Shown: one piece after another, positions 52,261 to 64,000 of the stretch
Layout of the letters: each line of letters begins with the position of its first letter
Position numbering within the stretch: the stretch's first letter is position 1
Notes under the pieces: generated by a model
What the model was told of the DNA's origin: nothing
Database searches by the model: none
Seen by the model: the letters and a program-made list of their open reading frames with translations, nothing else
Source: Lytechinus variegatus
Lineage: Eukaryota > Echinodermata > Echinoidea > Temnopleuroida > Toxopneustidae
Direction: 5' to 3'
Assembly: GCF_018143015.1 (NCBI RefSeq)
Contig: NC_054740.1
Span: 39,399,180 to 39,463,179, forward strand
Length of the DNA: 64,000 nt
Program-made: the position numbers and the translations under genes

Positions 52261-53295
52261 TGCATGCAAGATGTATGATGTCACACATGAACTGTCCTAT
52301 TTTTTTTTAACATATTTCAGTGAACATTTTCTTTCAAGTCTTTTCAAAGATTAGTTATAAGAGGACATGTAAAACAGTTTTGTAAAGACGTCATAGTTTT
52401 TCCCTTTATTTTAATAGTGTAAAAAAGAATTTAAGGGTAAATTTTCAGTGTCCAAACGGTAAAGTTGCTAATGTGTGACATTACACCTTTTGGTCACATA
52501 GCCATTGGGAGGATTTTCATAGCATATTAGCCTTCTCAATATTCACATGCTCATAACTTCCTTATTGCTTGTCCAATTTTTGATAATGATAATAATAGTT
52601 AGTTCTAAGAGATGCTTACGACTATATAAATTGTCTCTCTATGTGTGGAAGGTTTGTTTTAATTTTACATTGGGCTAATATAAAATCTTAAAGGTTTGTT
52701 GACCTTATTCTCGGATTTTTCTGTTTTCACACAAGCTAACTTGATCCAAGGGTTTCGTTCTCATTTTAAGAAGTGACTACACAGTAATTATACTTGGGAT
52801 TTATTATTACCTTGCTACTGCGGCATTTTGCACTTATACACTTGAATTTGCATTGATTACTTGGTTCTATTGTTATTCAGTACAGATTTATTTATATGCA
52901 CATACAATTTATAACATATTTTTATATATTATATTACCGTACCCTACTATGTCATCTCATAATGTGATAGGAGGTATTGAATAAAATTGCCTCTAACTGA
53001 AAACAGCTTAGCTTATGATTTTTTTATTTCTTTTATGTCATGGTATTCATACGATATATAGGACCCATTCATATTTTTTTTTTTGGATGAGAGGAAGGTG
53101 TAAAGAGAGATAGAATGAGAACAGGAAAAAAAACGAGATGAATAGAGGTGCAAACTTGTGATTAGAAATTCCAGATATGCATTAATTTGATATGTTACAG
53201 TCATTGTGTTGTAATGGGTGCAAAACTTGTTTCTCTCTGAGTGAAATTAAGTGACTGGTTGCTGATTTATTGAGCATGTCTTGTGTTTTACTTAC
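52261..53295. other. Intergenic; no gene recognised
   Basis: AT-rich, no exon, RNA gene or element border seen. Confidence 0.4.
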
Positions 53296-53297
53296 TT

Positions 53298-53720
53298 TAA
53301 AGCGCATCTGCATATGCAGCTCCCAAATTATGGAACATACTTTCATGCCCTATAAGGGAATCAGCCATAGTAAAACACATCTTTAAGACTTATCTTTTCA
53401 GTAATACCTATACTATGTATCATTTATTAATAATATACTATTATAATAGCTGCGCAATATAAATTCTCTATTATTGTTAGGATTATTCATCATTATCATT
53501 TTTGGTAATTTATATTATCATCACTTTGTTATTATTACTTTTATCATAATAATTATTATTAATATTATCAGTAGTAGTAGTAGTAGTAGTAGTAATCCTC
53601 TATCAAGTCCATATTTTATCTTAAATTATTTGCTCTAACAAAAAGCACCAAGTAATGTCAAGTGCTACTAAGAATAATTATTATCATTATTATTATTATC
53701 AATACCATCATTATGTAAAT
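53298..53720 (+). mobile_element. LINE 3'-end remnant (C-terminus of ORF2 + tail)
   Basis: A short reading ASAYAAPKLWNILS then KHIFKTYLFSNTYT matches the end of L2/CR1-type ORF2, whose usual wording is AAP-LWN-LP...FK--LKT-LF. It is followed by att/agt repeats and the word caccaagtaatgtcaagtgc, as in LINE 3' tails. The rest of the element is absent. Confidence 0.65.
53575..53595. repeat. agt microsatellite
   Basis: A short agtagtagtagtagtagt run inside the LINE tail region. Confidence 0.8.
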
Positions 53721-55947
53721 GTGAACATTACTCTCCTTTTGCATACTTATAATTTTCCTTTGAAATAATTTAAATTTTATTGCTTATGGTTTCTTCATGT
53801 CAGCAGATGAAAATGAATCTAACTTTGAATCAATCAATATGCTTTATAGCACAATATCAATTTGCAAGCATTGCACTCTGCGAATGTCCAGAATAGCATA
53901 TAAATATGATGCTCTCAAATACTTCTCTTGTTTCAAAACACTGTTTTTTGTAAGAAGGGAAAATACTTGCTTCTCATAATGTATAAGATTGACACAAAAT
54001 AAACAAGTTGTCCATCACAATCAATGAAGTTTAAGAAAGAATCTTTAATAGTTCATATTTTGATCAAATATTGATACATCTCGATCACAAGCTCACATCA
54101 AAATCACATGCACGTTGCTTTCTAGCACAATATCAATTTGCAAGCATTGCACTCTGCGAATGTCCAAAATATATAAATATGATGCACTACAGTTACAGGT
54201 TGCTTAAGTCCTTGAAGTTTATATTTGTTAACTATATATCATTCTTTGTTGATCTAGGGAAAAAAATATTTGTAAAAAGTCTTAAAATCTATAGTTGTTC
54301 ATGGAATGAATATCTTATTTGAAGATTATCTCACATCAATAATATTACAATTAAATTTATGTAAAACATGTAAGTGATAAAAACCAATACAGAATTATTT
54401 TTAAATTGATAACAATAACTTGACACCTTACAATCTTTATCAATGAAAAGAAATATTTATTCTTTCACTGAAATATTGTAGAATTTATTGTTATAAGGAA
54501 TTCAGAGTTTTGTTTAGTTTATTTCCTGGATTGCTACAGGTTTTTTGTTTTTTTTGTATGATAGAGTGGTGACAGTCATCATCAGGCATTCATTCTTAAA
54601 AAGTTTTCATTGTATATCTACAATAATTCATAAAAATGTTCACTCTTGCTTTTAACATCAAAATTTGTTAATGTATAGGCTGAAAGTCCTTTTTTTAATT
54701 GCACACCAATCATTAATTAGTAGTCTTTCGATTGCAATTAAAAGACTCGTACTATACATAATCATTTTTTTTTCACAATGATTTGCAATTTATTCACTAC
54801 ATTGAAAGACCTAAGATGAGTTGACAATAGACAAAAAAATACACCTAATTTTTAAAATGGATTGATTAAATTAGTTTCACACACACAATAAAATACCGTC
54901 TCATTTATGCAGCCTCTATTTTCATAGTAGTAGGTATGCGTCAGCAAGACTAGATTCAAATTAAACAATATCTAAGGCACATAATACAGAAACATTTTGT
55001 TATAGACTTTAATGGAATATACCTGCTATCACTGTTCTTTTTATAAGTATTCTAGCTCAAACTCCGTCTTCTCACCCCGCTACATTTAAAATTTGTATAA
55101 TATATTATCAATGAAAGAAATTACATTTTCGATCTACAATAAAAGATTGAGACAGTTAAATAAGATCCAAATGTTACTAATGAAAATGTATTTAAATGAA
55201 AATACGATTTTCATTCTTTTTCATTTCATAATTTCATTTGTCGTAAAAATCTCCTTCAGCTTCAAGTGAAGGCCTACATTCTTTACAAATTCTAATGAAT
55301 GTATTATAACTCTGCTTTTCCTCAGTCAAAAATATATATTTTTTTTTTTATTAATTTTAAGTTGCTCCTCCTTTACTACCTTGTAAGTGTACATAAATGA
55401 AACTGAATGTATATATTGTAATATTTAGGACTCCTTGAAAATGGACCACCAATCTTGTTTGGTTTTTCTCATGCCAATGATCATTTACTCATCCCGAAGT
55501 ATTTATCTTTTCATGTTTATAATTATATTAGACATGAATTCTTACAATTGCCCATATAACTAAAATCATTACAATTTGCAACAATATTCCTTCAAGAGGA
55601 AATAGAAGGATATGAATTGGTTTCATAAAACTGATAATGGGGTGTTTGGGAAATGAAGATTGCAGTGATCAAAGACGCATGCGTGCATGCACACTGGGTC
55701 CCCAGGAAACGTTTCATGGAAGGACTTGTTGGATATCGTATCCTACTTAGTATGTTTTCTCTGACAGTTACCATAGGAACTGTGCTCCTCAGCCAATCAA
55801 AATTATGGAAAGTTGTCAAATATGGCATCTTTCCTAGTTGACAGCGGAAAATAGTAAATGTTGATGAAACGCTCACTCGGCCTTTGATCAGTCTTCGTTA
55901 CCCAAACTGTTAACACACAACTAATGAGGGGAACCGCTCATGTGAAT
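53721..55947. other. Space between INTU and the minus-strand gene
   Basis: Mostly AT-rich. A 45-bp phrase (caatatcaatttgcaagcat, tgcactctgcgaatgtcc) occurs at about 53851 and again at about 54128, a local duplication with period near 277. A stretch at 55735-55845 (gacagttaccataggaac, agccaatcaaaa) belongs to the dispersed TIR family also seen at 12.3 and 16.9 kb. The 3'UTR of the minus-strand gene must lie here; a possible minus-strand AATAAA is at 55347-55352. Confidence 0.45.
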
Positions 55948-56120
55948 TTACAGGGGCCCGGTCCAGGACGACCGCCAACTAAATCTCGGTATAGGTTTTG
56001 CAGTTACTGGCCTGTTCGGTGACAGACCGGATAGGCGGAGATCCTCGGCGTCTTGTGATTCCTTTGTCGGTTCGGGTTGTTTCTTGAGCTTCCGAACAAT
56101 TGATTGCACAGCATCACGAT
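55948..56120 (-). CDS. Minus-strand gene, last exon with stop
   Basis: Acceptor gtgatttcag. Encodes DRDAVQSIVRKLKKQPEPTK and ends RPVTAKPIPRFSWRSSWTGP L then TAA. Lys/Pro-rich tail. Confidence 0.9.
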
Positions 56121-59100
56121 CTGAAATCACAATTGGAAGACTTGTCGAAATAAAATAGGTCAATTATTGCTGGAATTGTTCAACAAAATTGATAGAACAT
56201 TAGATTTTTTAATTAGTGATAAAAAACATTTTCTTTACTTTAAATAACATGAAAGCATATCATAGTTTTTACTGTATTAATGATAATGATAATAAAAAAA
56301 AAATAAGTGATGGAAATAAAAATAAGTAATCATAGGAAAAAAAAAATAGCAGTGGCTACCTGTACTTATACGGCGCTCAGTTCCACATTATTTCCTTGCT
56401 TATGACATTATGGTGCTTCACGGAAGCCAATATTGAAATACAATGTAGAATAGAAGTAGACAAGAAATTCTAAACATATTGCACTATTAAATCGGTATTC
56501 ATATTGTTATTGTTTTGTTCTGTTTGTTTTAACTTTTCTCTGAAAATAAATTACTTTTGAACTGGATTAATTGATGGAAGCATGACTAACGGGGTACAAG
56601 TTTACTTACCCTTTTCATCAGCAAGTCGTAGGAACTCGTCAAGTTTTCCTTTAGCTAATGCTTTACTGAGTTGTTCTGTTCCGGGTTTGAATGGTTTATT
56701 GTAGAAATGATCGTAGCTTGTTGCTTTACGGAGATGCATCTCATGACGAGTGGTATTCGGAACTGATGGAGATAACAAACATAATTGATATTATTATTAT
56801 ATTGATTAATATACTTATGATCATCATAACGGCAATTAAAAGAAAACTGTGATCTTGGCACAACAAATTGAACCCTACCCCTATTTTTCTTGTATACTAG
56901 TATCACTCATCATCATGGTTTTATTTTCTCACATAATAATTTTCCTAAGATACTAATTATTTTATTTATAATCATACTTATTAATGAACGTTAGTTGTGA
57001 ACTTGACAAAATAAAAATATTTTTTATGTACAATTGGATCACTCCCCTTTTTCTTGTATAAATAATGATAAATAATGATTGTCATACATTAATTTATTCT
57101 CACATAATTTGTATGATAATAAATTGATTTTTAATGACTATATACCGAAAACAATCCTTAGTAACAATTGTGATCTTGGTAGAATAAATATTTTGTAAAA
57201 ATTAGGGGAGTATGACCCCTATTCAATCTTTTTAATATAACATTTTGTTTGTTACTATATAGAAACCTTTTCACTCCTGTAAACATTTTTAGATCCAAAA
57301 TTTGTGCACTCATATAAGAGCTTTTTACATATGATTTTTTTTTCTTTAAAAAAGGATGAACATGGACATGATTATTATTTTTACCTATTCCTGTTGATGG
57401 TCTATTGATATTTCTATTGCAGCCAAATCGGGAGGTATTATTAGTTAGATCTTTATGCTGCTTCGGTGCCTGGTATATTGCTCTGGTGGTAGATTCATGA
57501 CTATAAGGGACTTTCTCTCTCCAGTCGACATAGTCCTCCATAGCAGTTCGCACCTGATAACCTGAATAACATAATGATTATGTTAATGTTTATTTAATTT
57601 CCAGGAACACATAACATAATAACATAACAAATTCTCATATGAAACTTAACAATATACATAATAACATAAACAACAACCAATGCCTGGGGATTACCTAAAA
57701 GAAATAATAATTTCTGTATAAAGGCTCTCCTCATTGGTTGTTGTCATAAAATTCATACAAACACAATGGTCAGCATGTACGCGAAAAGAGTGTAATAAAA
57801 AGAAAGGAAAATATAAAAGGACAAGCCTAAGGCATTCGCCTGGAGACCATTATAGATTATAACTGAAATCTTCAATATGCATTAATAATTGGGGGCATAT
57901 CAAACAAAATATTACGTAAAGCATTTAAAAATGGCCAAACAGAAACATCAAGACATGATTATAGTCATTTATTATTCATGATCATGATAATAATTATTGT
58001 TATTATTCAATTAATTATAGTTCAAGGTCATTCATTTCCCCTCAAGAGATTAACAGATCAAAAATACACAGAGTTAAAAACGATCATTTTGTTACAATGT
58101 ACATAAATGAATTAAAGACACATTAAACAAAATCAAAGAAATATTAAGTGAAGTTTTTTCGAAGGAGGCCAACTATAAAAAAAAAACAGGGTAGAAAGAT
58201 AATCATTAAATGAAAATATCAAATAGTTTCGATTTTCATATAACAACTAAGAATGGGAGCATGACATCACCCACCTACTACTAGTTTGTATATTCATGAC
58301 GGCATGCATGTATGCATTTTTTCACCAAACTTTTCCAAACTTTAAAACTCAACAACCTCATTAGTTTTCATTGGATTTTGAAGAAAGTATCGTTTTGGTC
58401 GTTTTATATTAATTGTACTCGAATTATTTAGAAATTATTTTCAGCATGGAGTGCCCCTTTTAAGAAAACTGCAGTATAATACTGATAAAAGAAAATGCGT
58501 CTTACCCTGAGGTATACCAAGATAATCTGTCTGATAAGTAGAGAGGCACTTATCTCTCATTATCTCTTCCATCATCTGATCTGTCAGGGGATGGGGATAA
58601 AGCTGCTCATGGTCGCTGAGGGCGTCCTTTGGCAACTTCCAAACCATGAAAGACTGTAAATATAACATTCAAAGATGCATGCACAATAATAATGCTTAAT
58701 ATAGGCCGCTATTGAAAGCATGCAGCGGCACAAAAATTCACTCTAAACAAGAACATAAACACACTTATACGAATACCTAATTTTTTTCCCTTCAAACCCG
58801 AACCCGGCCCCTCCCCCCAAAAAAAAAAAAAATCATCCTCTGGCTCCCTCTTAAAAGATGAATTCAATATATTTGTTTAAATAAATTAACTGTGTTTTGG
58901 TTACCCAAGGGGGAATTCAATCCTGACAATTAAGTACATTAATGGAAAAGATGCATGTCAATTCCACTCATATTTTAGTTTAAAACCGAATTACCTATTT
59001 GAATCTCCATAATATTTTAATCATTCATTCATCAATTCTTTCATTCACTTATTTATTTTATTATTTCAATACAGGATGAAAAAATAAGATCGGTGCTGCA

Positions 59101-61258
59101 GCAGCTGTTTGACATCATGGTTCTGATATGGGCATATAAAAAAAACATTAAAATGTGTAATATGACAATATAAATACAAATTGTACAGCCATGACTATAC
59201 ATACAAGTGTACTATCATATTTATTCCTCAGTCAATTTCTTTATAACTGCCACTATTCTGTTAGAATACCCATGATTTAATATTTCTTCTTATTCCTTGG
59301 TTGGAATAGCTTTGAAAAACTATTCGAATATTCTATATATAAAAAAAAAAAAAATCACGCTGCGAGCAGGGTTCGAACCTGCGCGGGAAGATCCCATTGG
59401 ATTTCAAGTCCAACGCCTTAACCACTCGGCCATCACAGCTCCCGCCGCCATGTTTGGTGCTCGCATTGTATAGATCCGCCACTTCGCTGAGTCAATAGAA
59501 GCGAGTGGGACGGTACACAATGCAATGCAATGCAACGCATTGATGGTGCAGCGTGATCCCACTGACCTCTACATACACTGCATAGAGTGCAATTCAACGA
59601 GGTCTTGCGTTCCACGCACAGTAACACTACTTGTGTTAGTCTATACCTTCAGGCACCAATCAAGGAGTTTGAAATTTGACAATTGAGACTCCACCCCGGG
59701 ACTCCACCCTTTGTTTGTTTGTTTGTTAATCAATATACAATGAAATTATTACATCACGAAATAAATGGCTAAGGAGAATAATGATAATTGCATGTACTGT
59801 ACGGTGTACGGTACTGCGCTTAAGCATTTAAGCATTTAAGAAAAGAAATAAATGCTACTGGGTAAAAGAGAAAAGGTGCATATGGGTCATTTCAGACTAT
59901 AGCCTATACTTCTCGGCCGCGGACTACTTCTGACTTTCTTAAGTGCCCCCAACCAAACAGAGCAGTGCCCCCAACAGAATTTCGGTGTACACTTTTTGGT
60001 CATTGTTTCTGTTTTACTTTCGAAATATTGTACATAACTAGAATATAGAGGCCAATCTTGCATGACCAAAATATACATAAGAGTCTAAGCATGCAGACTA
60101 AAAAGTTCCTAAAGTTTTTATTCTTTCAAAGATTTGTATTGTAAGCTCTGTGGCATCACCCGCGCCGCCTGCCTTGAGTTTAGTCTTCATGGTGAGGCAT
60201 TTTTGCATAATTTCGACATTCCAAATGATATCATCTTTTATGGATGGATTTAAATAGTTATATACTATATGAATAAATGATTCTAATTCAGAAATATTTT
60301 TTTTTTAAAATATGAAAAATCAGTTTAGGCCCTTTCTGATATTTTTGTGGATATTTATAGGCCTATACCTGACCGTGATGAAAGTTATCCTCTCACCAAT
60401 CAGTGAACACATATAAGGCAGTTTCAGTCGAGTTGATTTTTTTAATCTAAAGTGCTTTTTCACAAAAGAAAAATCCGAAGATAATTGTTTAAAACGGAAT
60501 CCAGTTCTGTGTGTAATATCGGAAAGAATACTTAATAGTAAAATTGGTATGATGCTTCAATGCTCCCCTTTTTTATGAAGGGTATAATGATATATATTCA
60601 TCGCTTGCCAGCAAATATTTTGCTTCAGAAAAAGTTATCGGGTTTTGAAAATAGCAGCTTTGGGGTTAAAAAACCTAAACCTTATTTGGTTTACCCGTTT
60701 TCCTTTTTCCCCAATAATTCCCATACCCCCCCCCTTCTATCCATTTTGGGGCTGTAAAATTGACAACATTGATAGTACAACATGTCTTTATAAAACATTA
60801 TCGTCAAAACTATTGAGAAGATGCAATTTTAATCAGCTCTTTTTGTGCATTGGGGCAAATGATTTTTTCTTCTCTTAACCAGCATCACAAAAGCATATTA
60901 ATTCATATTACCAATTTGAAATCCCCATGTAAAGTGATTACACATTTTCAAAAAGTAATAATTCTCATAACTTTGTCCGCTTTTGTTCAAAATTTTAACG
61001 ACTTAATTCTTTGTTGTTGTTTTTTTCAAAACAACGTTTGTGTTTGGGTTATAGATTTACATTTAAAGGACATAATGAACCCACAGCCCTATAATAGCGC
61101 CACCTTGAAGACCTCAACACGTCTGGTCAGGTTCATTGCCCATAATACAATATTCTGGGAATTGGTCTTGTAATACAGGCCAACTTGATTTGTAACTCAT
61201 TGATTCACCACATTCAAAACGCAATAATTATGTTACCAAACAGCAAAACGAGTACTTC

Positions 61259-61292
<34 letters not shown>

Positions 61293-62586
61293 ATTCAGTG
61301 TCTCTACACGATTAGAATTATAGGCTAACATGAGAATATTATAGCCTATAATTTTGAAAAATCGTTTTACCAAAATGTAAAATGTTTTTCAAATACTTAT
61401 ATCTTATACTAATACGTTTTACTAATAAAAAGAGTATAATTCACACGCAGTCAATCAGACAACACACACTGTTAGAAAATTTATCCTTAAAGGGGAATCC
61501 AACCAAAATAAAAACTTGTTTTTATAAGAAAAAGAAAAATCAGACAAGTTGATAGGTGAACGTTTGAACAATATTGGACAAACAACAAGAAAGTTATGAA
61601 TTTTTAAAAGTTGTAAATATTGGTGATCACTTTACCCATGGAGACTTCAAATTGGCCGCATATGTGATGTCATAGTGATGTAAGGCAAGGACTACTCTTC
61701 CATGGACTCCAATACATATTATGGCTAAAATGTCATTTTTCCCAAAAGTTTTATTTCAAATTATATTTTTCTTTCATGAGGACATAAAACAATATACTAC
61801 CTGGGTTATATTTAGATTACTGCCCCGGGGGAATGGGTACTTAGGAGAAAACCACAAATCCCTGATAATAAAGTACATGGCCTATGGGAAAGTTGTCCTT
61901 GCCCCTTGTCACAATTTTATTACCCAGTTGCCAATTTGGAATCTACATAGTATTAGTGATTTCAATTTTAAAGTAGCTATAACTTTCTTACTGCTTGGCC
62001 GATTTCTTTCAAACTTTCACCATTCTGTTTAATTTATTTTTCTCCTTCCCAACACAACTGTTTAAGGCCAAGGCTGGATTCCCCTTTAAACTAAAAGAAG
62101 TTCCTGCAGCAGAGTCTCGAGAACACCTGTAATCTTACCAGATTGCGTAATCTTACAGGAAATTGGTATTTGGTGTGTGTAATCTTACAAATTTCCTTAA
62201 ATAAAACACTCTTTTCCCCTTTTTCTAACAGACCTGTTCTGTTAAATTGCAGAAAAATTCCTGTTTCATGAATTTAAAGAATGATTCTGGTATTGCTTTC
62301 TGCAAAATCTTCTTTTATTTTTCTGTAAAATCAGGTTTTTTTTAACAGTGCAGAGTGTATGTAAGTGAATAAAGCCAGTTTAAAAACAAAAAAATACAGT
62401 TTTTAAAATTATCTTACCTCGAAAGGGTGTGGGTTATTCTTCCTTGCTCCAGATGACGATCCCGTCCTGAGGTATGGTTCTGCTTTATTGTACCCCTTGG
62501 CGTTGTGGACATCATTGTAATGGGTCATTCCTAGTGGTCCTCGGGGGTCAAACGATGTCCGGTAGGCGGTGTCTGTCGTGCCCGGT
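55948..62586 (-). CDS. TEX26-like / ciliary protein gene, last five coding exons
   Basis: Minus strand, exons in order: 62586-62418, 58653-58506, 57561-57385, 56762-56610, 56120-55948. Borders are GT-AG and phases join without stops to give 273 codons including the stop; the 5' exon(s) were not found and may lie beyond the window. The protein begins TAYRTSFDPRGPLGMTHYND and has SSSGARKNNPHPFESFMVWK, TYQTDYLGIPQGYQVRTAME, RFGCNRNINRPSTGI and LAKGKLDEFLRLADEKDRDA, and ends RFSWRSSWTGPL. The style (short Tyr/Pro-rich segments, no membrane or signal sequence) is that of axoneme or sperm-tail microtubule-binding proteins. The segment before the end resembles human TEX26 (VKEYL-SL--KDRQII-RFIR), but the match is from memory and modest; another small ciliary family is possible. 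Confidence 0.8.
56610..56762 (-). CDS. Minus-strand gene, fourth visible exon
   Basis: Acceptor ctccatcag, donor GTAAGT. Encodes TRHEMHLRKATSYDHFYNKP and ALAKGKLDEFLRLADEK, the latter probably a short helical domain. Confidence 0.9.
57385..57561 (-). CDS. Minus-strand gene, third visible exon
   Basis: Acceptor gttattcag, donor GTAAAA. Encodes YQVRTAMEDYVDWREKVPYS and HKDLTNNTSRFGCNRNINRP, a Tyr/Pro/Asn-rich segment like those of microtubule inner proteins. Confidence 0.88.
58506..58653 (-). CDS. Minus-strand gene, second visible exon
   Basis: Acceptor atatttacag, donor GTAAGA. Encodes SFMVWKLPKDALSDHEQLYP and MMEEIMRDKCLSTYQTDYLG. Confidence 0.88.
59341..59354 (-). terminator. Pol III terminator of tRNA-Ser
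   Basis: Run of 14 T on the minus strand, three bases downstream of the tRNA 3' end. Confidence 0.85.
59358..59439 (-). tRNA. tRNA-Ser(UGA)
   Basis: Read on the minus strand the 82-nt sequence begins gctgtgatggccgagtggtt and ends ctgctcgcagcg. The acceptor stem pairs fully (one G-T), the D arm holds the A box tggccgagtgg, the anticodon loop cttgaaat gives UGA, the variable arm is long (class II, as for Ser), and the B box ggttcgaaccc is perfect. Discriminator is G. Three bases after the 3' end comes a run of 14 T, a strong pol III terminator. It lies in an intron of, and on the same strand as, the TEX26-like gene. Confidence 0.96.
61262..61291. repeat. Poly-A tract (about 30 A)
   Basis: Uninterrupted A-run on the plus strand. 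No SINE or LINE body with target duplication could be tied to it. Confidence 0.85.
61470..62352. mobile_element. Outer TIR element split by a nested one
   Basis: Left part cactgttagaaaatttat (61468) and right part attttacagaaaa...ttttttttaacagtg (ending about 62350) have inverse ends. The right part repeats tgcagaaaaat/ctgcaaaatc words. The element at 61492-62086 lies inside. Confidence 0.6.
61492..62086. mobile_element. TIR element, 595 bp, TAA target duplication, nested
   Basis: Ends aggggaatccaaccaaaat and ggctggattcccctt, flanked by TAA (61489-61491 and 62087-62089). Same family as 30105-30710, which it matches over most of its length. Confidence 0.85.
62418..62586 (-). CDS. Minus-strand gene, first visible exon
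   Basis: Acceptor tttgtggtag, donor GTAAGA. Encodes PGTTDTAYRTSFDPRG and SSGARKNNPHPFE. It starts with the third base of a codon, so an upstream exon must exist. Confidence 0.85.
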
Positions 62587-62639
62587 CTACCACAAAATAA
62601 TGACAATATAAATTATGATCATGATAATAGGCGCATTGT

Positions 62640-62829
62640 TCATATCATTATTATCCCTGCTTTGGTTCGAGCTGCCTTCCAGCGCTCATTGCATTCAAGG
62701 AATCAATCATCTCACCTGTGTTGAGTGCCACACAATGTGGGTGAAAGAAGCACGTCATGGCTGGGATTCGAACTCATGTCCTTCTGATTGAAAGACGAGA
62801 ATCGTAACCACTAGACCACGACGCCCCGA
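62640..62829 (-). mobile_element. tRNA-derived SINE, minus strand
   Basis: On the minus strand: gtcgtggtctagtggttacg (box A region), gagttcgaatcccagccatg (box B region), then the family body with ggtgagatgattgattcctt. Same family as 49315-49594. Confidence 0.8.
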
Positions 62830-62871
62830 CCATAATTTTTATTTACAAACCTGTCTACTCGACCTACCTTA

Positions 62872-63480
62872 AAGTACTCCATCCCAATAAAAAAGTTTCT
62901 TATAATAAAAAGAAAAAAATCAGCAACTGCAAAGCTGAAAATTTCTTTGAAATCTGATGTAACATAAAAAAAAAGTTACGAGATTTTAAAATTTAACTTT
63001 TTTCTTCATGTGCGCTTTACAGTGATAATAGGAGACTCAATGATATCACCCATTCATTATTTCCTTGTGTGTTTTTCAAATTATACAATATTTCATTTTT
63101 TGCAGATTTGACAGGCATATTCAGGATATAGGAGTTAGGAAGACTCTTTACTAATCACACCAATGGTGATATACATGTTCATGACATACGAGAGAAATCA
63201 AACATTGTTCCAAAATTTATATTGAGGAAAAATATTTTTTTTCATATTTCCTTTAATGAAATAAACCAAAGACATAGAGACTGGGTGGCGTAATCGGTTC
63301 CTTTATTTGCATACCGATTATAGGACGTACATTATCATAACTGTTACTGAAAATAAGCAATTTTTTTTAATGTCATACAACTTTTGAATTTCACATCCGG
63401 TATTGTTGAAAATTTTCGGCGTTATGCTTCTTTGATGATTTCCTTTCTACTCGAATCAACTTTTGTTAGGTTGGAACTTG
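62872..63480. mobile_element. Long-TIR element, older copy
   Basis: Arms: agtactccatcccaataaaa, tcagcaactgcaaagctgaa and gaaatctgatgtaacat on the left; cacatccggtattgttgaaa, tcggcgttatgcttctt and aacttttgttaggttggaac on the right. Same layout and length as 44690-45300 but more diverged. Confidence 0.75.
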
Positions 63481-64000
63481 AATACTCGACCACACTTCAA
63501 GAGAAACAATGCAAATACATGTAAGTTTGATTGTTTAATTGTGCCGGCTATTTGCATTTTTTGTTATCGTTGAAGGATTGTTTGTCATTAAAAAAAAACA
63601 CACAAGATCTCTGACAAATTAAGATAGCACATGGTTAGAATCCCAAGTGACCACTGGGGGGGGGGCAAAGCAAGCCCGTGCCCCCCCCCTTGAGAGACAC
63701 AATTATAATTTTTAATGTAAAAATGCCGTTAAAACAGAATTGTCCCCCCCCCCTTGGAAAATCCTGGATCCGCCCCTGCTAGTGACGACCTTGTTTTACC
63801 TCTGGCCCCCGTCAGTGCTTTGTAAATTATGTAGATTATAATACACCGTTCTGTAATAAGATTGATAGCGTGTTGTCGATATATGGTATAGTCAATAATG
63901 GATTAAGGAAAATACCAAATGATTTGCTAAATGATCTGACGAGGACAGTGAAAAGTGAAATTATTCTGTCGTAGATGGATATGACATTAATACTAAATTT
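63481..64000. other. Window end; no gene recognised
   Basis: Contains G- and C-runs at 63656-63768 with tggatccgcccctg, a phrase typical of dispersed repeats in such genomes. The missing 5' exon(s) of the minus-strand gene were not found here. Confidence 0.4.

Larger units (their letters stand above)
58654..62417 (-). other. Intron of the minus-strand gene (3.8 kb)
   Basis: Holds the tRNA-Ser gene (59358-59439) and nested TIR elements (61470-62352), plus a 30-A run at 61262-61291. The remainder (58.7-59.3 and 59.9-61.4 kb) is AT-rich with no exon recognised. Confidence 0.5.

Overview
The window looks like nuclear DNA of a marine deuterostome, most likely an echinoderm of the sea-urchin kind. 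It is AT-rich, has long introns with GT-AG borders, many TACATGTA-like runs, tRNA-derived SINEs, a dense set of short terminal-inverted-repeat (TIR) elements, a PIF/Harbinger transposon and a CR1-type LINE. The species is inferred from texture and was not checked against a database.

Region by region: 1-17.3 kb has no recognisable host gene. It holds a palindromic 42-bp repeat field (3.8-4.1 kb), a 51-bp minisatellite split by a 5'-truncated CR1 LINE with an open reverse-transcriptase frame (4.1-7.8 kb), small TIR elements, SINE pieces and local duplications. From 17.37 to 48.24 kb on the + strand lies one large host gene, the orthologue of INTU (protein inturned). I could assemble it as 18 coding exons whose phases all join, giving 974 codons, close to the human protein. 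Its introns carry most of the mobile DNA: an apparently intact Harbinger transposon in intron 2, nested TIR elements and a 525-bp tandem duplication in intron 3, and others in introns 6, 10, 14, 16 and 17. From 62.59 down to 55.95 kb on the - strand lie the last five coding exons of a second gene, convergent with INTU. It encodes a small protein that I place tentatively near TEX26/ciliary microtubule-associated proteins; its 5' end was not found. A tRNA-Ser(UGA) gene with a pol III T-run sits in one of its introns, on the same strand.

How the genes relate: INTU belongs to the CPLANE complex (INTU, FUZ, WDPCP), which acts at the base of the cilium in ciliogenesis and planar polarity. The convergent gene also looks like a cilium/sperm-tail protein, so the pair may be a tail-to-tail cilia neighbourhood; this is inference.

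The most unusual signal is in the 3' half of INTU. Short pieces of coding exons, always including one exon edge, are copied in tandem next to the real exon: exon 10 (two extra copies), exon 13 (one), exon 15 (two), exon 16 (one), and the final exon (three extra 76-bp copies in the 3'UTR, each still coding an in-frame C-terminus with its own stop).
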